Origin: Moniliophthora roreri
Taxonomy: Eukaryota; Basidiomycota; Agaricomycetes; Agaricales; Marasmiaceae
Reading direction: 5' to 3'
Assembly (NCBI GenBank): GCA_001466705.2
Contig: LATX02000183.1
Location: forward strand, 372,001 to 436,000
Length of the DNA: 64,000 nt
The position numbers and the translations under genes were made by a program. The notes below the pieces were generated by a model. The model saw nothing but the letters and a program-made list of their open reading frames with translations, was not told the origin of the DNA and ran no database searches. This document shows, piece after piece, positions 55,815 through 64,000 of the stretch. Position 1 is the first letter of the stretch, and each line of letters starts with the position of its first letter.

Positions 55815-58256
55815 ATGTCGTTGAACACGCCGACCTCACCATCTTCATCGACGTCCTCCCCTTCTCTCCACCGTCCCCCTTCTCAATCCCATTTACAGCC
55901 CCAGTCTCCCTCCTCTCCCAATAGTAGTCCTCCAACAAATTGGAAATCTGTCTTTCGTCTCTCCAGTCTCCGCTCATCCAAATCCCAGCTTGCCCTCAAT
56001 ATCCACAACTCGGTCTCTGAATCTAACGGCGCTCCCAATGGAAACGGACTCATGACCCCAGCCTCCTTACGCTCCTCATATACAACCAACTCATCCGACT
56101 CGCAGCACCACCAAGCACAGCGATTACGCGTGCAGAGGAGTGTCGATGTCCTCAACAACTCTCAATCACTCAACCACTCCCATTCTTACTCACCCCAGAC
56201 ACCACAGCGCCAGAGAACAAAATCAGAAAAATCTCGGTTTTATTTCACTCGTAGGGCACCCAAGACAGCTGCTCCAGATGTCCCCGCTTTCCCTTCGCAA
56301 CTACAATCCCATCCTCATCCCCATCAAACTCCTCAAAAACCCGACTCTCCGTCTACTTCCAAAACAGCCCGATTTATACGTCGTGTAGCTAGCGCGCCCA
56401 ATGCCAAGGGGCTTTTTAAATCTCCTTCACCTTCTACGCCGACCAAGAACGGGTTGTTGGCTGCTCCATCTACATTACCCCATCATCCGAATACGACGAG
56501 TGATTCACTTTCACTCGAGTCAACATCAAGTACCAAGGTTGGGAATGGTACTGAGGGAGGTCCAGGAAAAGTTGCTTTTAGACGGACGTATTCGAGTAAT
56601 TCGATTAAAGTCCGGCAGGTATGTGTCCCGCTTCTTCATTTATATCAACTTCGCACACCAACGCAATGATAGGTTGAAGTCTCCCCTTCCTCATTTGTCA
56701 AAATCAAAATGCTCGGTAAAGGGGACGTAGGCAAGGTCTATCTCGTCAGGGAAAAGAAGAGTGGCAAGTTGTTTGCTATGAAGGGTGTGTACTACACGGG
56801 ACAATGACAACGACATCATGCTGACTGATGGTGCCTTGGAACAGTACTAAGCAAACGCGAGATGATTGAGCGCAAAAAGATCAAACGCGCGTTGACAGAA
56901 CAAGAGATTCTCGCAACAGCTAATCATCCGTTCATTGTGACGCTATATCACAGTTTTCAGAGTGAAGGTCCGTGTGCGTGTGTGTATATGCATCTTAACA
57001 TGATTTAACGCAACGTCAGGTTACCTGTACTTTTGCATGGAATACTGCATGGGAGGCGAGTTTTTCCGAGCGTTACAAACAAGGCCGGGAAAGTGTCTAA
57101 GCGAAGATGGTGCTAGGTCGGTGTATATATATTTGGTTTTTTTTTCGTACTGACTAGGCAATGCACCCACAGATTCTACGCAGCAGAAGTAACGGCCGCC
57201 CTTGAATACCTCCATCTCATGGGTTTCATCTATCGCGACTTGAAACCAGAAAACATTCTTTTGCACGAGAGTGGTCATATTATGCTCTCCGATTTTGACC
57301 TAGCCAAGCAGAGCTCAGAGCCGCCTGGTTTACCTACCATCATGACCACTAAGAAGGAGGGTGGCAGTGGTGGTAGTGGTGGGGGGACAAAGGGAGACGG
57401 TGTACCGCTGATCAACACGATGAGTTGTACAGCCAATTTTAGGACGAATAGTTTTGTTGGGACTGAGGGTGCATTAACTTTCTCTTTACTTTCAGGATCA
57501 AAGCTGATTGCCTTGCCCTGCCAGAGTACATTGCACCAGAAGTGATAGCAGCTCAGGGTCACACAGCTGCCGTGGATTGGTGGACGTTGGGGATTCTGAT
57601 ATATGAGATGATTGTAAGTGACGTTGTTTCAGAGTTCTTCTTCAGGGGTACGGAGATGGAGAAGAGCAAGGGTCAAGCTCGCTCGTTCGCCGGCATTCAA
57701 CCGGTGTACATGTCGAGTGGCTTCCTTTGCGCTTCCTTGGAGTTTTGAGTGCTTCCCTGGAGTTCCTCGGCAACTTGAATACTTGCCTTTTTTTTCTTCG
57801 TTCCTCAACCTCAACCTTTAGCTTTTATACTCAACCCCTCATAATTAACAGTACGCCACCACCCCCTTCAAGGGCGCCGAACGCACTGACACGTTCGCCA
57901 ATATCCGCATGATGCCCGTTCATTTCCGTGACACTGCCAAAGTCACCTCTGCCGGCAAAGATTGTATAACTCGCCTCCTAGACAAGAACGAAAAGACCCG
58001 GTTGGGTAGTAAGAGTGGTGCATCAGAAGTCAAACAACACAAATGGTTTGCCAAAACCAATTGGGGATTGTTGAGGCATGGTAAACCGCCGATTATTCCT
58101 TCTTCATCCAACGGTGTCGATACGGTCAATTTCCGACATATGAAGGAGAGTCACTCGTTGCATTTGGAGAATGAGACAGAAGGGGGTAAAGATGGTGAGC
58201 ATGAGCATTTGTTTGGAGGGTTTTCAAGTGTTACGTTGCTTCATGATGGTGATTAG
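55815..58256 (+). CDS. AGC serine/threonine kinase, Nrc2/Fpk1 type
   Basis: Predicted AGC kinase of the fungal Nrc-2/flippase-kinase group, which controls lipid asymmetry and growth programmes. The start at 55815 gives [17 protein letters not shown], opening a roughly 250-residue Ser/Pro-rich regulatory region. The kinase domain follows: [20 protein letters not shown] (Gly loop), [20 protein letters not shown] (catalytic Lys), '[20 protein letters not shown]', [20 protein letters not shown] (catalytic loop) and DFDLAKQ (DFD in place of DFG). A Gly/Ser-rich insert sits in the activation segment, as usual for this group, followed by '[14 protein letters not shown]'. The C-lobe has [16 protein letters not shown] and '[15 protein letters not shown]'. 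DFD is typical of Nrc2/Fpk1 relatives. The stop is at 58256. Confidence 0.92.
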
Positions 58257-58875
58257 TATGGAGGTTGATGTTTATATGCATAGACGCTTTTGGAGACTGT
58301 ACGCTAGTTGTGCTATGTGCTACGTTACGTATATAGGGATAATGGTCATGGTTCTACTTGCAACTTAGACGAGAGCAAGAAATACATTCATCCACGATCC
58401 ACGAGCTTCTGGCCCCATTCTGCCTCGAAAATTCATAGCCAGTTCATAGCCCGACTGGGGGATTTGAAAAAAAAAAAAGCATTTTACCGGGGAAATGGAG
58501 ACCCGACGTGACCGACTCGGACATGGATACGTTTAGGCTTACTTGGAGGGTGGAAGTCAGGCCAGAGATCAAAAAAAAAAAAAACAAACGTCGCACGATC
58601 GATCTGGGAGCAATAATCAGCAACCGTCGACAAGTCTACTCCCGACGGAACAAGTTGCCAAAGCACAGGGGTAAAACAATGACAAGAACAGAGGTATCTA
58701 AGTACACACGACTTTTTTTCGTAGGTATCAATTCAAACAGTGCGAGTCCAAGAAAGCGCGATAACAACAACAGCAGAGAGTTGTACATACACACACACAA
58801 AAAAAAAAAAAAAAAAGGTCCATTCAAAAAAACCCAGAGAAAATAATTAAAAAAAAGGGCTCTCTACCGTACATC
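58257..58875. other. Convergent 3' intergenic region with poly(A) runs
   Basis: A 619-bp gap between the AGC kinase and HSF-type gene stop codons. It contains three long A runs, at about 58468, 58571 and 58799. No gene seen. Confidence 0.6.
58789..58816. repeat. (AC)5 followed by A18 tract
   Basis: ACACACACAC directly followed by 18 A residues. Simple-sequence DNA in the 3' gap. Confidence 0.9.
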
Positions 58876-60448
58876 CTACAGTTCACTCTTTGGCTGATAT
58901 GCATGATGATGTCCATCCATCTGAACAAAACCAAAATCCGGTTCGTATCCTCGAGCTTCTAAATAGCCACCATGACCGTGCCCGTTGACACCTACGCTAA
59001 CGGTATCTAGCGGAGGTGTATTTGCCTGACTTTGAGAAGATGTTGATGTTGATGTGCTAGGTCTAGCGCCGTAGGAATATGATGTGCTCGATAGCGAGGA
59101 TATTGAGCTGCTAGAGGGTACACTAGGTATACCCACAGGCGAATATGCAAATTCCGTTTGATACGACTGTGGGTATGAAGAATGATTATTATGGTGGTCC
59201 GGGACAGAAGGGAGCTGGATCATGCTCCTCACACGAGGAAGACCGTCTGATCCATTGTGAGGCATTGGTTGAGGCGAAGTGGAAGGACGGTCGTAGTGGT
59301 CATGGTGTGGTACGGGGTTAGGATAAGGTGACATGGCTTGGGAGAGACGACGACGGCGTTGTGGGACGCTGTACGGGGAAGCACGGTTTTCTGACCGAGG
59401 AGAGTGGCGGTGAGAAGAGCCGGGACGTGAGCCATAGTCATCGTATCCATAACCTGTGCCTGGACGACTGTGGTCTGGAGAGAGAGGAGAATGGGCATGT
59501 GAAAGAGGCATAGATGAAAAAGGAGAAGCGTAGGCGCTACTTTGCGAAGACACCGAAGTGTTGATGGTCGGAGTAGGACGGGAATGTGAAGAAGGATTTA
59601 AAAGAGAAGACAGGGAAGATGAGGAGGCAGAGGAGGTATAACTCCAAGAGTCCGTGGAAGGATAAGCATATGGGGATGTAGGGGAGTCGTCGTAATGATG
59701 ACTAGGTGGATCTGATGGAACGGTAAGAGGGGGTATGCCAGATGTACCCTGTCTAGTTGATGTAGCCCAGGCAGGAGCAAAGGAACCTGGAGCACTGAAG
59801 CCACGAGCACGACCTACGATTGGAGTAGGAGAAGGAGGAGGACGAGGAGGAGGAATAAGTTGCTGAGTGTCTGGAATGTCGCGTTTGCGAGGTTTTGGTA
59901 GACGAGGAGGTACGCGTCGCTTGAAATTTGCGACAACCTCTGGTGGTGAATGGCGATTAAGAGTTGGATGAGACCAAGTTGAAGCGTCTGGATCGTCAAT
60001 GGCAGGGTCAACGTTTCGAAGGTTGACTTTACGCATGAATCCGTAAATCTGCCAAAGCGTTAGCCACACAACACTCTAACAACCGCACTAAAATAGACGC
60101 CCACATTCAACTGCCTGCTAAAAGACGCAAACCGCGACTGCCTGTATATCGACGGCAACACATGCAATGCCAACTGTTCTGGCCGCTCAACGATGATGTG
60201 CTCTCCCTGGGGATCCCATCGTATCATATGGCTATTTTCTGGCCTATTTTCGAAGAAAAAATCAGTCAGAAATGCTGTTCAAGTCGAGAGAAGAGCAAGT
60301 GTGTGGCTGACCGCTCGAGGAGAGCATAAAGTTTTGTGAGGAATGTAGCTTGAGGTTTGGAAGTAGACTCATTTGGAGACTTTTGTTCGAACGATTTAGA
60401 GTCGGGAGATGATGAAGGGAATGAGTTTGATGGAGGGTAGAGGTCCAT
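58876..60448 (-). CDS. HSF-type DNA-binding transcription factor
   Basis: Nuclear regulator with a heat-shock-factor fold at the N-terminus. The start at 60448 gives MDLYPPSNSFPSSSPDSKSF. The DNA-binding domain spans three exons: ATFLTKLYALLER, then PENSHMIRWDPQGEHIIVER and 'LPSIYRQSRFASFSRQLN', then IYGFMRKVNLRNVDPAIDDP with 'WSHPTLNRHSPPEVVANFKR' and RRVPPRLPKPRKRD. The recognition helix sequence FASFSRQLN-IYGF is intact. The remaining 350 residues are Ser/Pro/Tyr/His-rich low complexity. No heptad-repeat trimerisation segment is evident, so this is more like Sfl1/Skn7-type or mushroom-specific HSF-like factors than canonical Hsf1. The stop is at 58876. Confidence 0.88.
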
Positions 60449-60450
60449 TG

Positions 60451-60482
60451 GGAGGAGGAGGAGGAGGAGGAGGAGGAGGAGG
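60451..60482. repeat. (GGA)n microsatellite, about 10.7 units, in the HSF gene leader
   Basis: Uninterrupted GGA units, TCC on the coding strand, ending two bases before the HSF start codon. They form a pyrimidine tract in the 5' leader. Confidence 0.9.
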
Positions 60483-61121
60483 TAGTTGACTGCAGATGTA
60501 AATGGCTGCAGATTGGAATTGCGAGTCGATTGGATTGCTTTTATGGCAGACGCGGTGGAGAATGCTTTCATTCCGTGATACGTAAGTGCCCGATCTGAGA
60601 TCTCCATGGCCCCGAGGTATCCCATTTGGGTCAGATCTGGGGGGTTTGTCGGCCGGCCCATGCAGCGGTAAACGGCTCGAGTCATGCAAGCTGCCGACGG
60701 CTCATGTCAGAGGGGGGGGAACACTGCCTTCTCAGCTACGCTACGCTACTACTCTCCAGCTACTACCTCCAGCTACTACCTCCAGAGACAATCCCCGTTA
60801 TTTATTTCTTTTTTTTAATAATAATCCAGTGATTCCACTGGTTCACAGAACCTTCTGTTTGAACCTTATTTTTTTTTCATCACGTACATGCTTTCCATCA
60901 TCATCATCACCACCATCCCTCTTTGGATCTTCTGATCAGAACTCTCCTTCTTCCCATCATCTCGACGTCGACGGCCCGTATCATCCAATGGGGTAAACGT
61001 CCTCGGTGCGTCGTATGGCAGCCTTATCCCTCTCATTCCAGCTAGCATCCTCTAATCACTAACATCCGTCCACCTCCACGTTATATCCGTTCCCCCTCTC
61101 TCCCTCCCCCTTCCGCCTGCG
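60483..61121. other. Intergenic, no gene seen
   Basis: Upstream region of the HSF gene. It contains a short 13-bp duplication (AGCTACTACCTCC, about 60758-60786), T-rich runs and CT-rich tracts. Nothing else supported. Confidence 0.5.
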
Positions 61122-61507
61122 TTAACATTCAGCCTTCACAATCTCCCCGTCAATAATCTCACCCCCAACTGTCACCTCCCCATGACCACCGATCGTCGCA
61201 GCATAATCTAGACGCGGACGCCTGACCACCTTTTTCTCTGCGTATATGCCACAGTTTAAAAACTCCCTGTCCTGTACCTAGCAAATCCAGAGTGCCCCAA
61301 AGTGAGTGAGCTCACAAAAACGCTTGCCTACCTACCGATCGCAAATCGGCTTCTTTTCAGAAGCTTCTGATCGACATACCCATACTCGCTCGAGTCCAAT
61401 CTCGCAACTTGCCGGTGGGGACTTGGGTTGCCGGTTTCAAACTCAGTCCTGGACACTGCACAGTATGTGTTCAACTTTTCAACGGCTGTATTGATGCTAG
61501 CGGTCAT
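61122..61507 (-). CDS. Candidate small two-exon gene, function unknown
   Basis: Not recognised. An ATG at 61507 opens MTASINTAVEKLNTYCAVSR, TEFETGNPSPHRQ and ARLDSSEYG, then a strong donor GTATGT at 61379. An acceptor ACAG at 61267 leads in frame to EFLNCGIYAEKKVV and RPRLDYAATIGGHGEVTVGG, then EIIDGEIVKAEC and a stop at 61122. The second exon has a marked purine-first codon pattern, which suggests real coding sequence. The total is 90 residues. An upstream exon from an ATG at 61686 (MRFNYGLIQLAEACREG) could be joined in frame to extend it. Against it: short frames, no family match, no signal peptide in this version. Confidence 0.33.
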
Positions 61508-61746
61508 ATGTGTCTGCGCGTAGTACTGCGATGTACAGCAGGTTCGAGCGTCTCGAGGCTATACGTACAGCGCGAATACCTCTCTTTATTCAAATGATAC
61601 GTATCTCTAGCATCATGCTGTAACTCAAATCCAATGCCTTCCCTGCAGGCTTCCGCTAATTGAATCAATCCATAATTAAATCTCATGATAGGTAGGCAAG
61701 TTCATTGACGTCTCAATCGATACAAAAAGACGTCAAACCAACTTGG

Positions 61747-61766
61747 GCAGGCAGGCAGGCAGCAGA
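61747..61766. repeat. (GGCA)n short tandem repeat
   Basis: About four GGCA units upstream of the small candidate gene. Confidence 0.7.
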
Positions 61767-61934
61767 CGGCAGGATACTTGAATCGCTTACTACCTTTTCT
61801 TTGAAAGCACACACGACACAGTGTTACTTGTTGGTGGATTGGTAAGGAACGACAATAATACAATAATAAAGTAGCGCATTAAAACGCAACTAGTCCATAG
61901 CCAAAAAGAAATCAAACGAGCGACGACCAAAACC

Positions 61935-61951
61935 AAAAAAAAAAAAAAAAA
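61935..61951. repeat. A17 tract
   Basis: Homopolymer of 17 A residues downstream of the Tvp38-like gene stop codon. Confidence 0.9.
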
Positions 61952-62018
61952 GAGCGAAAGAGTCCGTTTAGGAACCGATAAAAGAAGTAATAAAGAAAAA
62001 CACTCAAAACGTTACATG

Positions 62019-63469
62019 TCATGACTCCGATTCTGGAACTGGAGACAGAGGTAATGGCACATGATGTGCCCGTTCAGACATATCCAAATCCAAGCCCATC
62101 TCCACATCACGCTCTCCTTCCAAAAACGCTACCCTCTCCTCCTCCTCTGCTTCCTCTTCACCAAGCTCTTCATTAACAGCTTTCCTAGCACACCACGAAA
62201 GATACACAAATATCACTATGCACAGCGTGATACCTAGTATCGTCCACATGCGTGCGACGGTGCCAGCACCGTTTTCCTCTTCTTCCTGTGCTGGCGCTGA
62301 TGATGATATCGTTGATGTGGAGTCGATGGATGTGGAGTTGAAGCTGGCCGTGTTGATGGTGGGGGCTGGCGCGTGATAATCCTTGAACGAATGTATACTA
62401 GCCCCAAGACTTGTATGCACGATAACCTTGAACAGGCTCAACGCCGTACATACTGTGAACGTTCTCAAACTGACTCCTGGGGCAGCAGCACCCAAAAGAC
62501 AGTTCATCACATTGTATGGATACGGCGCCACCCTGATCAAAAATAGTAGTTTTGGGCGCTTTTCGATTGCCTGGACGACGCGTTTAAGTGAGCAGGTTGA
62601 TTGGAGCCAGGTGGCGATGTGCGCGTGAAGATATGCGTTATGTCGGGAGAGCGTGAAAACAGTCAGAGCACCGGTTAGTGCAGCTGCGTAGGAGATGACG
62701 GCACCAATCCATGGGCCAAAGGTGTACCCGGAGAGGATGATGAGGGTCGAGTACATTGGCAGGGGGGCTAGACAAAGGGTCAATACAGTCATATACATAG
62801 TCATGGAGGAGCGTACTCACGGAACGTAGTGATAAAGATGAGGCAAAATAAGACTGCATAACCGAAATACTTGTCGGTTTTGAGCCACGTTGATAGTTCA
62901 TCTAGGCCTGTAAGAGAACCGATGAGTATATCGTGTGTTCATGCTGTCAAAGCTAATGATCACATACGGGCGAATACTTGAGACTTGTAAAATGCGATAG
63001 CGATTAAAAATCCTAAACTGGTCGCTGCGTAACATAGGATGGGTAACCACGGCCGGAGAAGATTGCATAGCCTTTTGCGTGCGGTGTAAAAGTTGCAAGT
63101 GCGTTCAGACGTTGTTGGAGGGAGAACCGTATGAATTAGTAGCGGCGAGGGCTGCGATAATATGTATGAGGGGTGAGCCGAGAAAGGGTTCGCAGAGGCT
63201 GGTGCATCGCTGGTGCATTGGCTATAGAGATGGTGGTGGCGGTGGTGGTGGTGATTATGATGATGAGAAGGACCTGGGATGCCATTGGACTGGTCATGAC
63301 GAGGAGCAGTAGTCGCCTTTTCATCAATTTTCTCGCTATCGAAATGAACGTAGCGGAAAGGGGAATGGGAAGGACGATATGGAGAAGGAGAGGTCGAGAC
63401 TGGACGAGCCGGTGAAGAGGAGGTGATGAGATGAAGACCTGGAGGACGACGACTGTGATGATTGTCCAT
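62019..63469 (-). CDS. TVP38: Tvp38/TMEM64 (DedA/VTT) family membrane protein
   Basis: Predicted Golgi/endomembrane VTT-domain protein; relatives are linked to lipid scrambling and vesicle traffic. The start at 63469 gives MDNHHSRRPPGLHLITSSSP, a long cytosolic N-terminus with a His cluster (HHHNHHHHRHHH). TM1 is 'WLPILCYAATSLGFLIAIAF'. The VTT domain has YFGYAVLFCLIFITTFPPLP and MYSTLIILSGYTFGPWIGAV, with the conserved G-x-x-F/Y-G-x-x-x-G-type core. It continues 'KRPKLLFLIRVAPYPYNVMN', with the RxxPxxxN-type motif, and LLGAAAPGVSLRTFTVCTAL. A Ser-rich loop precedes a last helix (WTILGITLCIVIFVYLSWCA) and an acidic tail (EELGEEEAEEEE). Three short introns; the stop is at 62019. Confidence 0.88.
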
Positions 63470-63744
63470 AGTTAACAGGCAAAGTGATGGTGGTGGAACC
63501 TATCCAAGAGGTATCCGAGAGAGAACGAAATAAGGAATAAGAGAAGGAAAAAAACGAAAGAATTCGATTTTGCGGTCCGAGTCCGTCAAGGCGCAAGACA
63601 AGTCTAAGACCTGGTCTAAACCGTGATCAACCCCACCGTGACAGCTTGTCAACTAAATTTCATTCCCCTTCCCCTTCCCCTGCTCACTCGGTCCCTGTTT
63701 GTATTCAATGTTCCTCTTTTTCAACGCTAATACTCCTTTATAGA

Positions 63745-64000
63745 ATGCTTCGTCGTCCTGTTCAGCTGCTAGTTCGGCAGCGGCGGTACTACTCCGCTGA
63801 CACGGAGAAACCCCGCTCCGCACATGCCCAATGGTACACAGACATCGTACCCGCAATGATTCCAATATTTCTGCTGGGTTCTGCCGTTTACCTTGTACGC
63901 GCACGTCGTATTTACGCCGACGCATCTTCATTCTTTGCTCATTCCACCCATCTCCCTAGGGCCTACAACTCGCGCAGACGCGCCTCTCGCACGAAAAATA
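63745..64000 (+). CDS. 5' end of a small mitochondrial membrane protein (partial)
   Basis: The start at 63745 gives MLRRPVQLLVRQRRYYSADT, an Arg-rich presequence-like N-terminus. HAQWYTDIVPAMIPIFLLGS and AVYL follow, a single hydrophobic helix. A GT-AG intron (63895-63959) leads to GLQLAQTRLSHEK at the window edge. Similar short proteins occur in basidiomycete genomes without assigned function; that is a recollection, not a search. It is divergent from TVP38, with 275 bp between the start codons. Confidence 0.7.
   Translation, partial: MLRRPVQLLVRQRRYYSADTEKPRSAHAQWYTDIVPAMIPIFLLGSAVYLVRARRIYADASSFFAHSTHLPRAYNSRRRASRTKN

Noticed and set aside
60758..60786. 13-bp duplication AGCTACTACCTCC
   Set aside because: Too short and too few copies to call a tandem repeat locus; noted only in the gap description.

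Overview
The window reads as nuclear DNA of a filamentous basidiomycete, most likely an Agaricomycete. About 24 protein genes are cut by many 45-70 bp GT-AG introns and are packed on both strands with very short intergenic gaps. Several products point to mushroom-forming fungi: a GH9 endoglucanase with a C-terminal membrane anchor, a CCCH zinc-finger protein with an NYN-like domain, an HSF-type factor, and a Met10-type sulfite reductase. No rRNA, tRNA, CRISPR array or intact transposon was recognised by eye.

Layout. 1-3.3 kb: start of a minus-strand gene (possibly GH105) and a divergent Dal5-like transporter. 3.4-9.8 kb: nucleoporin Nup82, then three proteasome genes in a row (20S alpha7, Rpn12 of the 19S lid, 20S beta1). 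9.8-15.2 kb: a basic protein of unknown function, a Gfo/Idh/MocA oxidoreductase and a Cdt1-like replication licensing factor. 16.8-24.3 kb: CCCH/NYN-like protein, Rho-GDI, COQ2 and a Ytp1-like membrane protein. 24.3-25.2 kb: a gap with a 23-bp minisatellite. 25.2-39.3 kb: a pantothenate-type MFS transporter, a single-pass Ser/Thr-rich membrane protein, the PKA regulatory subunit, a Herp/Usa1-like ubiquitin-like protein, a second MocA oxidoreductase, GH9 endoglucanase and an RRM/SR-like protein. 39.6-50.7 kb: Met10, uracil phosphoribosyltransferase, Rrp8, Vps33 and a HerA-like P-loop ATPase. 50.7-55.8 kb: a gene-poor 5.1-kb block with old, degenerate repeats. 55.8-64 kb: an Nrc2/Fpk1-type AGC kinase, an HSF-type transcription factor, a possible small unknown gene, a Tvp38/DedA-family protein and the start of a small mitochondrial membrane protein.

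Most genes are housekeeping and not obviously linked in function. The exception is the proteasome trio, which places one alpha-ring, one beta-ring and one lid subunit within 3.3 kb and has a 90-bp shared promoter between RPN12 and the beta1 gene. The more unusual parts are the HerA-like ATPase, the gene-poor repeat block beside it, the minisatellite, and a candidate small gene near 61.3 kb. Exon joins were inferred by eye from reading frames and splice signals, so gene ends are firmer than internal boundaries.
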